64,000 nt of DNA. It comes from Actinomyces culturomici. GTDB lineage: Bacteria; Actinomycetota; Actinomycetes; Actinomycetales; Actinomycetaceae. Shown here piece by piece: positions 1 to 9,267 of this stretch (position 1 is its first letter; the number at the start of each line of letters is the position of its first letter). Location of the stretch: the NCBI RefSeq assembly GCF_900499005.1, contig NZ_LS991316.1, positions 951,823-1,015,822 of the forward strand, in the 5' to 3' direction. The translations under genes were made by a program, and so were the position numbers. Below the pieces are notes generated by a model. That model searched no databases and was not told the DNA's origin. It saw nothing but the letters and a program-made list of their open reading frames with translations.

Positions 1-1
1 G

Positions 2-832
2 GTCCGCAACCTCACCTCAGTCGGCCTCGACATCGAGCGCGCCCACCACGAGGTCGGCTCCGGCGGCCAGCAGGAGATCAACTACCGCTTCGCCACCCTT
101 CAGAAGGCGGCGGACGACATGATGAAGTTCAAGTACGTCATCAAGAACACCGCCCTCGAGTTCGACCACTCCGCGACCTTCATGCCCAAGCCCCTCTTCG
201 GCGACAACGGCTCGGGCATGCACACCCACCTCTCCCTGTGGAAGGACGGCGAGCCCCTCTTCTACGACGAGCGCGGCTACGGCTCCCTCTCCGACACCGC
301 CCGCTGGTTCATCGGCGGCCTCCTCGAGCACGCCGCGGCGCTCCTCGCGTTCACGAACCCCTCGGTGAACTCGTTCCGCCGCCTCGTCCCCGGCTTCGAG
401 GCGCCGATCAACCTCGTCTACTCGGCCCGCAACCGCTCGGCCTGCATCCGCATCCCCGTCACCGGCACCTCGCCGAAGGCGAAGCGCGTCGAGTACCGCG
501 TCCCGGACCCGTCGGCGAACCCGTACCTCTCCTTCGCCGCCTGCCTCATGGCGGGCATCGACGGCATCAAGCGCCGCATCGAACCGGCCGCCCCGATCGA
601 CAAGGACCTCTACGAGCTCCCGCCGGCCGAGTACCAGGACATCGCGAAGCTCCCCTCCTCGCTCGAGGCAGCTCTCGAGGCACTGCGCGAGGACCACGAG
701 TTCCTCACCGAGGGCGACGTCTTCACCCAGGACCTCATCGACACCTGGCTCGACTTCAAGGAGACGAACGAGGTCGCCCCGATGCGCGTCTACCCGCACC
801 CCTACGAGTACCAGCTCTACTACGACCTCTGA
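2..832 (+). CDS. glnA: Glutamine synthetase type I, C-terminal part (5' end outside window)
   Basis: This makes glutamine from glutamate, ammonia and ATP in the cytoplasm. Only the last 276 residues are present; the frame is open from base 2. The ATP-binding signature [16 protein letters not shown] lies at about residues 63-78 of the fragment, followed by the NRSACIRIP region. The tyrosine in DLYELPPAE, about residue 204, matches the adenylylation site of GSI-beta enzymes, so control by a GlnE-type adenylyltransferase is likely. A strong hairpin follows the stop codon. Family assignment is secure; which GSI paralogue it is cannot be told from the C-terminal part alone. Confidence 0.97.
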   Translation, partial: VRNLTSVGLDIERAHHEVGSGGQQEINYRFATLQKAADDMMKFKYVIKNTALEFDHSATFMPKPLFGDNGSGMHTHLSLWKDGEPLFYDERGYGSLSDTARWFIGGLLEHAAALLAFTNPSVNSFRRLVPGFEAPINLVYSARNRSACIRIPVTGTSPKAKRVEYRVPDPSANPYLSFAACLMAGIDGIKRRIEPAAPIDKDLYELPPAEYQDIAKLPSSLEAALEALREDHEFLTEGDVFTQDLIDTWLDFKETNEVAPMRVYPHPYEYQLYYDL

Positions 833-862
833 TCGGCGGGCGCGAGCCCCTCGTCCAGCTCC

Positions 863-891
863 GGAGCCCCGGCCGTCTCGGCCGGGGCTCC
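863..891 (+). terminator. Rho-independent-like hairpin after glnA
   Basis: A perfect 12-bp GC stem with a 5-nt loop (GTCTC) lies 30 bases after the glnA stop codon. It is followed by a C/T-rich stretch and no true T run, as is common in high-GC actinobacteria. Confidence 0.75.
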
Positions 892-1049
892 CCCGTTCCC
901 CCTCCGCCTCCCCGGCGCGCGGCCCCGGCCTCGTGAGCATCGCGACGATCCACGAGGGCGCGCCTGCGGGCGGAAGGAGGGAGGAGAAGCTAGGCTCTCC
1001 CCAGTTGCTCAAAGTCTTGAACTATCTCGCCGACCGCGGAAGGGGTCCC

Positions 1050-2882
1050 ATGAAGAAGCAGCGCGACGGCTCGTACACGGTGAGACCGAAGTTCTCCGTC
1101 CTCCCCTCCGACACCATCCCCTCGCTCCTCGCGGCGCGCGCGAAGGCCCGGCCGAACCAGGTCGCCGTCGAGCAGCGCACGCCCGTCGGCTCGACCCGGC
1201 CGATCAGCGCGGGAGAGCTCCAGCGACGCGTCGACGACGCCGCCCGAGGCCTCATCGGACTGGGGATCCGCCGTGGCGACGCCGTCGCGATCCTCGCCGC
1301 CACCTCCTACGAATGGATGATCCTCGATCTCTCCCTCCTGTCGATCGGCGCGCTCGCCGTCCCGATCTACGAATCCGACTCGGCCTCCCAGATCGCCCAT
1401 ATCCTCTCCGACGCGAAGGCCGTCCACGTCTTCACGCAGACGTCCCAGCAGGCCGACCTCGTCGAATCCGTCCGCACGCCCGGCATCCGGGCCGTCGATT
1501 CCTTCGACCGCGGCGCCATGCGGACCCTCGCGAACGCCGCGCTGCGCATCGGCGCCGATGAACTCGCCCGGCGCAAGTCCGAGGTGTCGAGCGGGGACCT
1601 CGCGACGATCATCTACACCTCGGGCACGACCGGCGTTCCCAAGGGCGTCGCCCTCACGCACGCGAACTTCGTCGGCACCGTCTTCTCCGTCAAGCAGGTC
1701 CTCGGCGAGGTCGTCGACTCGCCGAGCACGCGCCTCCTCCTCTTCCTCCCCGTCGCCCACGTCCTCGCGCGCTTCGTCATGCACGTCGTCCTCGCCGGGC
1801 AGGGCGTCCTCGGGTTCTCGCCGGACATCAAGAACCTCCTCCCGGACATCGCGTCCTTCAAGCCCTCGGTCCTTCTCGTCGTCCCCCGCGTCCTCGAGAA
1901 GGTCTACAACGCCGCCTCGGCGAAGGCCGGCAAGGGCGTCAAGGGCCGCCTCTTCGCCTGGTCGGCGAAGCAGTCGCGCAAGTACGCGGTCGCCTCCGAG
2001 TCCCTCCTCGGCCCCTCCCCGGCGCTGCGCGCCCGGCACGGCCTCGCGAATTCGCTCGTGCTGAAGAAGGTCCGCAAGGTCCTCGGGCCCAACCTCGAGT
2101 ACATCGTCTCCGGCGGCGCGCCGCTCGCGACCGACCTCGCACGCTTCTTCTCCGGCATGGGCCTCACCCTCCTCCAGGGCTACGGCCTGTCGGAGACGAC
2201 CGGCCCCATCGCCGTCCAACTCCCCCGCGAGCGGACCTCCGGCTACGTCGGCCCCGTCCTGCCCGGCAACTCGGTGAAGATCGCGAAGGACGGGGAGATC
2301 CTCCTCAAGGGCGTCTCGATCATGCAGGGCTACTACGGGCTGCCCGAGGAGACCGCGCGCGCCCTCGAGGGCGGATGGTTCCACACCGGCGACCTCGGCG
2401 CCGTCGACCGCAAGAAGGGCGTGCGGATCACCGGTCGCAAGAAGGAGCTCATCGTCACGGCTGGAGGCAAGAACGTCTCCCCCGAGATCCTCGAGGACGC
2501 CCTCGCCACCCACCCCCTTCTCGCGAACGTCGTCGTGGTCGGCGACCAGCGCCCCTACATCGGCGCACTCTTCACCCTCGACCACGACATGCTCCCCACC
2601 TGGCTCGCCAATCACGGGCTCCCCGCCGTCGACGCCGCCCGCGCCGCCGAGCTCCCCGAGGTCCGCACCTCCCTCGAGAAGGCCGTCGCGAAGGCGAACA
2701 AGGCGGTGTCGCGCGCGGAGTCGATCCGGCGCTTCCGGATCATCGACGCCGCCTTCACGGTGGAGAATGGGTACATGACCCCCTCGCTCAAGCTCAAGCG
2801 GTCGGCCGTGCTCGCGGACTACGCCCACGAGGTCGACGCGCTCTACGCCGAGGGCGAGAAGACGAAGAAGAGGACACGATGA
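1050..2882 (+). CDS. AMP-binding long-chain acyl-CoA ligase, first tandem copy
   Basis: An ANL-superfamily ligase, probably activating long-chain fatty acids to acyl-CoA through acyl-AMP. The 610-residue protein carries the phosphate-binding motif YTSGTTGVPKG at about residues 189-199, GYGLSET near 377, and the C-terminal hinge GRKKELIVTAGGKNVSP. I chose ATG 1050 because GGAAGG lies 6 bases before it; an in-frame GTG at 933 would add 39 poorly conserved residues and has no ribosome site. The stop overlaps the next start by 4 bases (ATGA), so the two ligases are translationally coupled. Substrate chain length is not visible in the sequence. Confidence 0.9.
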   Translation: MKKQRDGSYTVRPKFSVLPSDTIPSLLAARAKARPNQVAVEQRTPVGSTRPISAGELQRRVDDAARGLIGLGIRRGDAVAILAATSYEWMILDLSLLSIGALAVPIYESDSASQIAHILSDAKAVHVFTQTSQQADLVESVRTPGIRAVDSFDRGAMRTLANAALRIGADELARRKSEVSSGDLATIIYTSGTTGVPKGVALTHANFVGTVFSVKQVLGEVVDSPSTRLLLFLPVAHVLARFVMHVVLAGQGVLGFSPDIKNLLPDIASFKPSVLLVVPRVLEKVYNAASAKAGKGVKGRLFAWSAKQSRKYAVASESLLGPSPALRARHGLANSLVLKKVRKVLGPNLEYIVSGGAPLATDLARFFSGMGLTLLQGYGLSETTGPIAVQLPRERTSGYVGPVLPGNSVKIAKDGEILLKGVSIMQGYYGLPEETARALEGGWFHTGDLGAVDRKKGVRITGRKKELIVTAGGKNVSPEILEDALATHPLLANVVVVGDQRPYIGALFTLDHDMLPTWLANHGLPAVDAARAAELPEVRTSLEKAVAKANKAVSRAESIRRFRIIDAAFTVENGYMTPSLKLKRSAVLADYAHEVDALYAEGEKTKKRTR

Positions 2883-4798
2883 CACTCCGTCACATCGACG
2901 CGACCACCTGGGAGAACCCCGCGACCCGCGAGGCGGAGCCCGACTGGAACCTCCCCGCGATGATCCGCAGGCGCGCGCAGGCCCACCCCGGGCAGATCGC
3001 CATCGAGCGGCGCAACGCGGTCGGCGAGTGGCGGCCCATGACGATCGACGAGTTCGTCCGCCGCATCGACGACGCGGCGCGCGGACTCATCGGGCTCGGC
3101 CTCGAGGCCGGATCGCACGTCGCGATCCTCGCGCCGACGTCCTTCGAGTGGGCCCTCATCGATCTTGCGTGCCTCGCATGCGGCGCCGTCACCGTGCCGA
3201 TCTACGAGACCGACTCGGCCGCGCAGATCCAGCACATCCTCGCCGACTCCCAGATCTCCCTCGTCTTCACCGCGACCTCGCAGCAGGCCGACCTCGTCCG
3301 CTCGGTCGCCGACCCCGCGCTTCGGATCATGTCGCTCGACCGGGGCGCCGAGCGCGAGCTCTCCGCCGCCTCGCGCGGCATCGCGCTCGCCGACGTCGAG
3401 GCGCGGCGCGCCCTTCGCGGCCTCGACGACGTCGCGACGATCATCTACACCTCGGGAACGACGGGAGTTCCCAAGGGCATCGAGCTCACGCACGGGAACT
3501 TCATCGAGTCCTTCATCCAGGCCTACGACTTCCTCCCCGAGCTCATCGACTCCCCGAAGTCGCGCTCGCTCCTCTTCCTCCCCGTCGCCCACTCGCTCGC
3601 GCGCTTCGTCATGTACGCGCTCCTCGCAGGCCAGGGCCGAGTCGCCTTCGCCCCCGACACGCGCAATCTCCTCACCGACATCGCGACCTTCAAGCCGACG
3701 ATGCTCCTCGTCGTCCCCCGCGTCCTCGAGAAGGTCTACAACTCGGCGACCGCGAAGGCGGGGCACGGCTTCAAGGGCTCGGTGTTCGCGTGGGCGACCC
3801 GCCAGGCGAAGGAGCTCTCCCGGGCGACGGCCTACTCGGCCGCCCCGAGGATCGAGTCCTCCCCCGGCGTCGACGTCCCCTCCGAGCGCACGGGCGCGAT
3901 CCCCGATCGCTCGGTCGCCGGCTCCCCCGGTCCCTCCTTCGGCCTGTCGGCGCGCGTGCGCGTCGCCGACGCCCTCGCCCTGCGCAAGGTCAAGCAGGCG
4001 CTCGGGCCGAACCTCCACACAATCATCTGCGGCGGCGCGCCGCTCGCGGCCGATCTCGCCCACTTCTACCGCGGTCTCGGGATCACGCTCCTCCAGGGCT
4101 ACGGCCTCTCCGAGACGACCGGCCCGATCGCCGTCGAGTGGCCATCCGACTTCCCGCCGGACTCGGTCGGCTTCCCCTGGCCGGGGAACACGATCCGGAT
4201 CGCCGAGGACGGGGAGATCCTCCTCAAGGGAGTCTCGGTGACGAAGGGCTATCACAACCTCCCGGAGGAGACCGCCGAGGCCTTCGTCGACGGCTGGTTC
4301 CGCTCCGGCGACCTCGGCGCCATCGACGAGACGGGGCACCTGCGCATCACCGGCCGCAAGAAGGAGCTCATCGTCACCGCGGGCGGGAAGAACGTCTCCC
4401 CCGAGGTCCTCGAGGACTCCCTCCAGACGCACCCGCTCATCTCGACGGTCATCGTCGTCGGCGATCAGCGCCCCTACATCGGCGCCCTCATCACGCTCGA
4501 CCCGGAGATGCTCCCCCTGTGGCTCGCCTCCAAGGGCGTCGAGGGGGCCGACCCGGCGACCGCCGCGGACCTCCCGATCGTCCGCCAGTCGCTCGAGCGG
4601 GCCATCGCCCGCGCCAACGAGAAGGTCTCGCGCGCCGAGTCGATCCGCCGTTACCGGATCGTCAACGCCGCCTTCACCGTGGAGAACGGCTACCTCACCC
4701 CCTCGCTCAAGCTCAAGCGCCGCGCGGTCCTCCGCGACTTCGCGCACGAGGTCGACGCCCTCTACGCGGACGGCCAGAAGGAGGGCCCGCGGTCATGA
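2879..4798 (+). CDS. AMP-binding long-chain acyl-CoA ligase, second tandem copy
   Basis: A paralogue of the preceding ligase, probably also forming acyl-CoA. The 639-residue protein shares YTSGTTGVPKG (from about residue 190), GYGLSET, the RSGDLG hinge region and GRKKELIVTAGGKNVSP in the same order. It differs by an extra stretch of about 30-40 residues near positions 318-360, rich in Pro, Ser and Ala, before the LALRKVKQALGPN segment. Start and stop are both in ATGA overlaps with its neighbours. The high similarity and adjacency suggest local duplication followed by divergence; substrate preference may differ. Confidence 0.9.
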   Translation: MTLRHIDATTWENPATREAEPDWNLPAMIRRRAQAHPGQIAIERRNAVGEWRPMTIDEFVRRIDDAARGLIGLGLEAGSHVAILAPTSFEWALIDLACLACGAVTVPIYETDSAAQIQHILADSQISLVFTATSQQADLVRSVADPALRIMSLDRGAERELSAASRGIALADVEARRALRGLDDVATIIYTSGTTGVPKGIELTHGNFIESFIQAYDFLPELIDSPKSRSLLFLPVAHSLARFVMYALLAGQGRVAFAPDTRNLLTDIATFKPTMLLVVPRVLEKVYNSATAKAGHGFKGSVFAWATRQAKELSRATAYSAAPRIESSPGVDVPSERTGAIPDRSVAGSPGPSFGLSARVRVADALALRKVKQALGPNLHTIICGGAPLAADLAHFYRGLGITLLQGYGLSETTGPIAVEWPSDFPPDSVGFPWPGNTIRIAEDGEILLKGVSVTKGYHNLPEETAEAFVDGWFRSGDLGAIDETGHLRITGRKKELIVTAGGKNVSPEVLEDSLQTHPLISTVIVVGDQRPYIGALITLDPEMLPLWLASKGVEGADPATAADLPIVRQSLERAIARANEKVSRAESIRRYRIVNAAFTVENGYLTPSLKLKRRAVLRDFAHEVDALYADGQKEGPRS

Positions 4799-5508
4799 GC
4801 GCGCGTCCCGTCGCCCTCGTCACCGGTGCGACCCGCGGGCTCGGCGCCGCGATCGCCGCCGCCCTCGCCCCGACGCATCGCCTCATCATCGGCGGACGAT
4901 CGTCAGACTCCGTCGAGCCCGCCCTCGCCCTCTCCCCCGACGCGATCCCCCTCGTCGCGGATCTCGTGGACGAGGACGCCCTCGCCGCCGCCCTCGAGGC
5001 GGCGCTCGGGGAGGCCGGCCGTCTCGACGTCCTCGTCAACAACGCGGGCGTGGGCCGCAAGGCGACGATCGAGGAGACCGACCGCGCCGAGTGGCGCCGC
5101 GTCCTCGAGACGAACGTCGTCGCGGTCGCCGACCTCACCCGACGGGTCCTCCCGCTTCTGCGCGAGTCCTTCGGGACGGTCGTCATGGTGAACTCCGGGG
5201 CGGGCGTGCGCGTCTACCCGTCCGACGCCGCGTACTGCGTGTCGAAGTGGGCGCTGAAGTCCTTCACCGACTGCCTGCGCGAGGCCGAGCGCGGCCGGGT
5301 CCGCGTCGTCTCGCTCCACCCGGGCCGGATCGACACGGACATGCAGGTGGAGATGCAGGCCCAGGCGGGTCGGCCCTACCGGCCCGAGGAGCACATGCGC
5401 GCCTCGGACGTCGCGGCCGCCGTGCGCCTCGCCGTCGATCTGCCCTCATCGACGAACCTCGACGAGATCCACATCCGGACGACGGAGGCGAAGCCCCCGC
5501 GCGCCTGA
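4795..5508 (+). CDS. Short-chain dehydrogenase/reductase
   Basis: A classical SDR oxidoreductase of 237 residues using NAD(H) or NADP(H). It has the cofactor motif TGATRGLG at residues 10-17, NNAG near 82-85, a catalytic serine in MVNSGAG and the YxxxK pair in YCVSK near 147-151. The ATGA overlap with the acyl-CoA ligase upstream puts it in the same operon, which suggests a fatty-acyl or other lipid-linked substrate; this is inference from context only. It ends just before a 22-bp tandem repeat and converges on uvrA. Confidence 0.9.
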   Translation: MSARPVALVTGATRGLGAAIAAALAPTHRLIIGGRSSDSVEPALALSPDAIPLVADLVDEDALAAALEAALGEAGRLDVLVNNAGVGRKATIEETDRAEWRRVLETNVVAVADLTRRVLPLLRESFGTVVMVNSGAGVRVYPSDAAYCVSKWALKSFTDCLREAERGRVRVVSLHPGRIDTDMQVEMQAQAGRPYRPEEHMRASDVAAAVRLAVDLPSSTNLDEIHIRTTEAKPPRA

Positions 5509-5515
5509 CCCCGCC

Positions 5516-5581
5516 CGCCGAGAGCATCACCTTCCTTCGCCGAGAGCATCACCTTTGCCCGCCGAGAGCATCACTTCTCCC
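5516..5581. repeat. Three tandem copies of a 22-bp unit between the SDR gene and uvrA
   Basis: Copies start at 5516, 5538 and 5560. Each begins CGCCGAGAGCATCAC followed by a variable 7-base tail (CTTCCTT, CTTTGCC, TTCTCCC). The third copy contains the uvrA stop codon (bases 5571-5573). The units have no strong dyad symmetry, so this is not a simple terminator. Function unknown. Confidence 0.85.
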
Positions 5582-8438
5582 GCGACGACCGCCTCTCGGC
5601 GTCCTTCGCGAGCACGTCCTTGAGGAATTCGCCGGTGAAGGAGCCGGGCACGGTCGCGACCTGCTCGGGAGTCCCCTCGGCGACGACGAGTCCGCCGCCG
5701 GCCCCGCCCTCGGGCCCCATGTCGATGATCCAGTCGGCGGACTTCACGACGTCGAGGTTGTGCTCGATGACGATCACCGTGTTCCCCTTGTCGACGAGCG
5801 ACTGGAGGACGAGGAGGAGCTTGCGGATGTCCTCGGAGTGCAGGCCGGTCGTCGGCTCGTCGAGGACGTAGACGGTGCGCCCGGTCGAGCGGCGCTGGAG
5901 CTCAGAGGCGAGTTTGACGCGCTGCGCCTCGCCGCCGGACAGGGTCGTCGCCGACTGGCCGAGGCGAACGTACCCGAGGCCCACCTCGACGAGCGTGTTG
6001 AGATGCCGCGCGATCCGGGTGATCGGCGCGAAGAACTCGGCGGCCTCGGCGACCGGCATGTCGAGGACGTCGGCGACCGACTTCCCCTTGTAAAGGATCT
6101 CGAGGGTCTCGCGGTTGTACCGGGCGCCGTGGCAGACCTCGCAGGGGACGTAGACGTCGGGGAGGAAGTTCATCTCGATGCGCAGCGTGCCGTCGCCCTT
6201 GCACGCCTCGCAGCGACCGCCCTTGACGTTGAAGGAGAAGCGGCCGGGGCCGTAGCCGCGGACCTTCGCCTCGGGGGTCTCGGCGAAGAGCTTGCGAATC
6301 GAGTCCCACACGCCCGTGTAGGTCGCGGGGTTCGAGCGGGGCGTCCGCCCGATCGGCGACTGGTCGACGTGGACGACCTTGTCGAGGTGCTCGGTGCCCG
6401 CGATCGAGCGGTGGCGGCCGGGCACGAGGCGCGCCCCGTTGAGGCGCGAGGCGAGCGAACGGTAGAGGATCGAGTTGACGAGGGTCGACTTGCCCGATCC
6501 GGAGACGCCGGTGACGGCGACGAAGCATCCGAGCGGGAAGTCGACGGTGACGTCGCGAAGGTTGTGCTCGCGCGCGCCCTTGACGGTGAGGACGCGCGAG
6601 AGGTCGACGGGCCGCCGCGTTGCGGGCGCGCGGATCGCACGGCGCCCCGAGAGGTAGTCGCCGGTGATCGACTTCGTGTTCGTCTTCAGCTCCTCGAGGG
6701 TGCCGGAGTGCACGACCCAGCCGCCCGCCTCGCCGGCGCCGGGCCCGATGTCGACGATCCAGTCGGCGGCCTCCATCGTCTCCTCATCGTGCTCGACGAC
6801 GATGAGCGTGTTCCCGAGGTCGCGCAGACGCTTGAGCGTCTCGATGAGCTTGCGGTTGTCTCTCTGGTGGAGGCCGATCGACGGCTCGTCGAGGACGTAG
6901 AGGACGCCGACGAGGCCGGAGCCGATCTGCGTGGCGAGTCGGATGCGCTGGGCTTCGCCGCCCGACAGGGTCCCCGCGGCGCGCGAGAGCGTGAGGTAGG
7001 TGAGGCCGACGTCGACGAGGAAGTCGAGGCGCGCGCGGATCTCCTGGAGGATGGGCGCGGCGATCGCGGCGGCGCGCACGTCGAGCTCGAGGTCGGCGAG
7101 ATGCGCGCGCGCGTCGGTGATCGAGAGATCGGAGAGCTCGGCGATCGAGAGGCCGCCGACCGTGACGGCGAGGACCTCGGGGCGCAGGCGCGCCCCCTTG
7201 CAGACGGGGCAGGGGATCTCGCGCATGTAGGCGTCGAGCTTCTCCGTCACCCACTCCGACTCGGTCTCCTGGCGCTTGCGCTCGATGTAGGCGACGGCCC
7301 CCTCGAAGCCGGTCGTGTAGGAGCGCTCGCGCCCCCACCGGTTCCGGAACTTCACCTGGACCTCGTAGTCCTTGCCGAAGAGGATCGCGTCGCGAACCTC
7401 GGGGGCGAGGTCCTTCCACGGGGTCTTCAGCGAGAATCCGAGCTCCTTGGAGAGGGAGGCGAGGAGGCGCTTGTGGTAGGAGAAGTTCGAGTTCCACGAG
7501 ATGACCGCCCCATCCTCGAGGCTGAGCTCCTCGTCGGGGACGACGAGGTCGGGGTCAACCTCGAGGCGGGTGCCGAGGCCGGTGCACTCGGGGCAGGCGC
7601 CGTAGGGGGCGTTGAAGGAGAAGGTCCGCGGCTCGATCTCCTCAAGGGCGAGCGGGTGGTCGTTCGGGCAGGAGCGCTTCTCCGAGTAGCGGCGGCGCCG
7701 CTCGGGGTCGTCCTCGGGGAGGTCGACGCAGTCGATGACGACGAGGCCGTCGGAGAGGCGCAGCGCCGTCTCGACGGAGTCGGTGAGGCGCTGGCGCATG
7801 CCGGAGCGGACGACGAGGCGGTCGACGACGACCTCGATCGTGTGGCGGAGCTTCTTCTCGAGGACGGGGGCGTTCTCGAGGCGGACGGCCTCCCCGTCGA
7901 TGATCGCGCGCGTGAAGCCGGAGGTCTTGAGCTCGTCGATGAGGTCCTGGTACTCGCCCTTGCGGCCGCGGACGACCGGGGAGAGCACCTGGAAGCGGGT
8001 CCCCTCGTCCATCGCGCGGACGCGGTCGACGATCTGCTGGGGAGTCTGCGCCTGGATGAGGGCGCCGCAGGCCGGGCAGTGGGCGGTGCCGGCGCGCGCG
8101 TAGAGGAGGCGCAGGTAGTCGTGGATCTCGGTGATCGTGCCGACGGTGGAGCGCGGGTTGCGCGAGGTCGACTTCTGATCGATGGAGACCGCGGGCGAGA
8201 GGCCCTCGATGAAGTCGACGTCGGGCTTGTCCATCTGCCCGAGGAACTGTCGGGCGTAGGAGGAGAGCGATTCGACGTAGCGCCGCTGCCCCTCGGCGAA
8301 GATCGTGTCGAAGGCGAGGGAGGACTTGCCGGAGCCCGACAGACCGGTGAAGACGATCATGGCGTCGCGCGGCAGTTCGAGGCGCACGTCCTTGAGGTTG
8401 TGCTCGCGGGCGCCCGAGATGAGGAGAGAGTCGTGCAC
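5571..8438 (-). CDS. uvrA: Excinuclease ABC subunit A (UvrA)
   Basis: The damage-recognition ATPase of nucleotide excision repair; UvrA dimers load UvrB on damaged DNA. The 955-residue protein has both ABC ATPase modules: Walker [10 protein letters not shown] at residues 32-40 and GVSGSGKST near 640, with LSGGEAQR signatures near 490 and 830. Zinc-module cysteines are visible in CPACG, CPECTG and CEACKG. The start is GTG at 8438, only 6 bases after a TAGGAT -10 box, so the mRNA may be leaderless. A LexA-like box sits further upstream. The last codons run into the 22-bp repeat. Confidence 0.97.
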   Translation of the reverse strand: MHDSLLISGAREHNLKDVRLELPRDAMIVFTGLSGSGKSSLAFDTIFAEGQRRYVESLSSYARQFLGQMDKPDVDFIEGLSPAVSIDQKSTSRNPRSTVGTITEIHDYLRLLYARAGTAHCPACGALIQAQTPQQIVDRVRAMDEGTRFQVLSPVVRGRKGEYQDLIDELKTSGFTRAIIDGEAVRLENAPVLEKKLRHTIEVVVDRLVVRSGMRQRLTDSVETALRLSDGLVVIDCVDLPEDDPERRRRYSEKRSCPNDHPLALEEIEPRTFSFNAPYGACPECTGLGTRLEVDPDLVVPDEELSLEDGAVISWNSNFSYHKRLLASLSKELGFSLKTPWKDLAPEVRDAILFGKDYEVQVKFRNRWGRERSYTTGFEGAVAYIERKRQETESEWVTEKLDAYMREIPCPVCKGARLRPEVLAVTVGGLSIAELSDLSITDARAHLADLELDVRAAAIAAPILQEIRARLDFLVDVGLTYLTLSRAAGTLSGGEAQRIRLATQIGSGLVGVLYVLDEPSIGLHQRDNRKLIETLKRLRDLGNTLIVVEHDEETMEAADWIVDIGPGAGEAGGWVVHSGTLEELKTNTKSITGDYLSGRRAIRAPATRRPVDLSRVLTVKGAREHNLRDVTVDFPLGCFVAVTGVSGSGKSTLVNSILYRSLASRLNGARLVPGRHRSIAGTEHLDKVVHVDQSPIGRTPRSNPATYTGVWDSIRKLFAETPEAKVRGYGPGRFSFNVKGGRCEACKGDGTLRIEMNFLPDVYVPCEVCHGARYNRETLEILYKGKSVADVLDMPVAEAAEFFAPITRIARHLNTLVEVGLGYVRLGQSATTLSGGEAQRVKLASELQRRSTGRTVYVLDEPTTGLHSEDIRKLLLVLQSLVDKGNTVIVIEHNLDVVKSADWIIDMGPEGGAGGGLVVAEGTPEQVATVPGSFTGEFLKDVLAKDAERRSSREK

Positions 8439-8444
8439 GCCCCG

Positions 8445-8485
8445 ATCCTACCCGCGGGAGCGCCGGGATGTCGTACAGGTGTTCC
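8445..8485 (-). promoter_or_regulatory. uvrA promoter with LexA-like SOS box
   Basis: On the minus strand GAACACCTGTAC (8484-8473) matches the Gram-positive/actinobacterial LexA box GAAC-N4-GTTC with one mismatch. It sits at the expected -35 position of a TAGGAT -10 box at 8450-8445. The same 12-mer occurs upstream of ruvA. The site also lies 37 bases upstream of the divergent YciI gene. Confidence 0.65.
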
Positions 8486-8522
8486 ATCGCGGAGCGAGTG
8501 TGATCACTGGCATCATGGTCCC

Positions 8523-8840
8523 ATGAGCCTTTACGTGATCGAGTACGCGTACGACCACTCCCTCGAGTCCCTCATCCAGGACTTCCGGCCGGCGCACCGT
8601 CAGTTCCTCCGCCGTCTCCACTCCGAGGGCCGCCTCATCGCCTCCGGCTTCCTCCGCGACGGCCAGTCGAACGACGCGCTCATCATCCTCACCGCTTCCT
8701 CGGCGCACAGGGTCGAGGAGATCCTCGCCGACGACCCCTTCGAGGTCAACGGCTTCATCCTCTCGAAGCGCATCCGCGAGTGGGTGCCGACGATCGGCAT
8801 CGGCGCCGAGGGCTTCGCGACGGAATTCCCCATCTCCTGA
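8523..8840 (+). CDS. YciI family protein, first copy
   Basis: A small (105 aa) YciI-like protein with a ferredoxin-like dimeric alpha-beta fold in known members; biochemical role generally unknown. The family's conserved histidine is in RPAHRQFL near residue 24, followed by GRLIASGF and the DDPF-VNGF element typical of YciI. The ATG at 8523 fits the family N-terminus (MSLYVIEYAY); no clear ribosome site precedes it. It starts divergently from uvrA across the LexA-like box. A second YciI gene follows 70 bases downstream. Confidence 0.88.
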   Translation: MSLYVIEYAYDHSLESLIQDFRPAHRQFLRRLHSEGRLIASGFLRDGQSNDALIILTASSAHRVEEILADDPFEVNGFILSKRIREWVPTIGIGAEGFATEFPIS

Positions 8841-8910
8841 CCCCTCCCAATTCACGAGGACGGGGCGGCGAGCCCTCGCGCGCTGGCGCTGATCGGCCTA
8901 CCGTGGAGTC

Positions 8911-9192
8911 ATGGCTCACTTCGCGATCTTCTACGACTACGATCCGACTCTCACGGAGACGATGGACGAGGTCCGTCCGCTCCACCGCGCCTACCTCACG
9001 GGGCTGAAGGACCGGGGCCTCAACGTCGCCTCCGGCCCGCTCGGCGACGGCGCGCCCGGCGCCCTTCTGATCTTCGAGGCGGAGTCCGCCGACGAGGTTG
9101 CCGCCCTCCTCGACGAGGACCCCTTCATGAAGGCGGGCGTCATCCTCACCCGGACGATCCGTTCCTGGAATCCGGTGATCTCCCGGTATTGA
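8911..9192 (+). CDS. YciI family protein, second copy
   Basis: A second, shorter YciI-like protein (93 aa) with the same order of elements: MAHFAIFYDY, the conserved histidine in RPLHRAYL, and DEDPFMKAGV. It is a diverged paralogue of the gene just upstream, not a recent duplicate. The function of neither copy is known. The hairpin at 9218-9243 ends the pair. Confidence 0.87.
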   Translation: MAHFAIFYDYDPTLTETMDEVRPLHRAYLTGLKDRGLNVASGPLGDGAPGALLIFEAESADEVAALLDEDPFMKAGVILTRTIRSWNPVISRY

Positions 9193-9217
9193 TCCCTCGC
9201 GAACCCATTCGGCACGG

Positions 9218-9243
9218 CGGTCGGGGCCCACGGGCCCCGACCG
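9218..9243. terminator. Hairpin between convergent YciI and P-type ATPase genes
   Basis: A near-perfect inverted repeat (CGGTCGGGGCCC / GGGCCCCGACCG) lies between the convergent stop codons. Symmetry and position allow it to work in both directions. Confidence 0.65.
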
Positions 9244-9267
9244 TTCGCGCATCCGGGCGACTCCTCG

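Noticed and set aside
933-1049. Upstream GTG start for the first acyl-CoA ligase
   Set aside because: No ribosome site, no family similarity in the added residues; ATG 1050 has a good GGAAGG at correct spacing.
5091-8840. Very long open frames opposite or beside real genes (for example 1249 aa over uvrA, 1057 aa over polA, 953 aa over pyk/lgt)
   Set aside because: They are Arg/Asp/Val/Gly-rich shadows produced by the high GC content. The opposite strand carries clear family motifs and correct starts. Only their last parts hold real genes (YciI at 8523, thioesterase at 21186).
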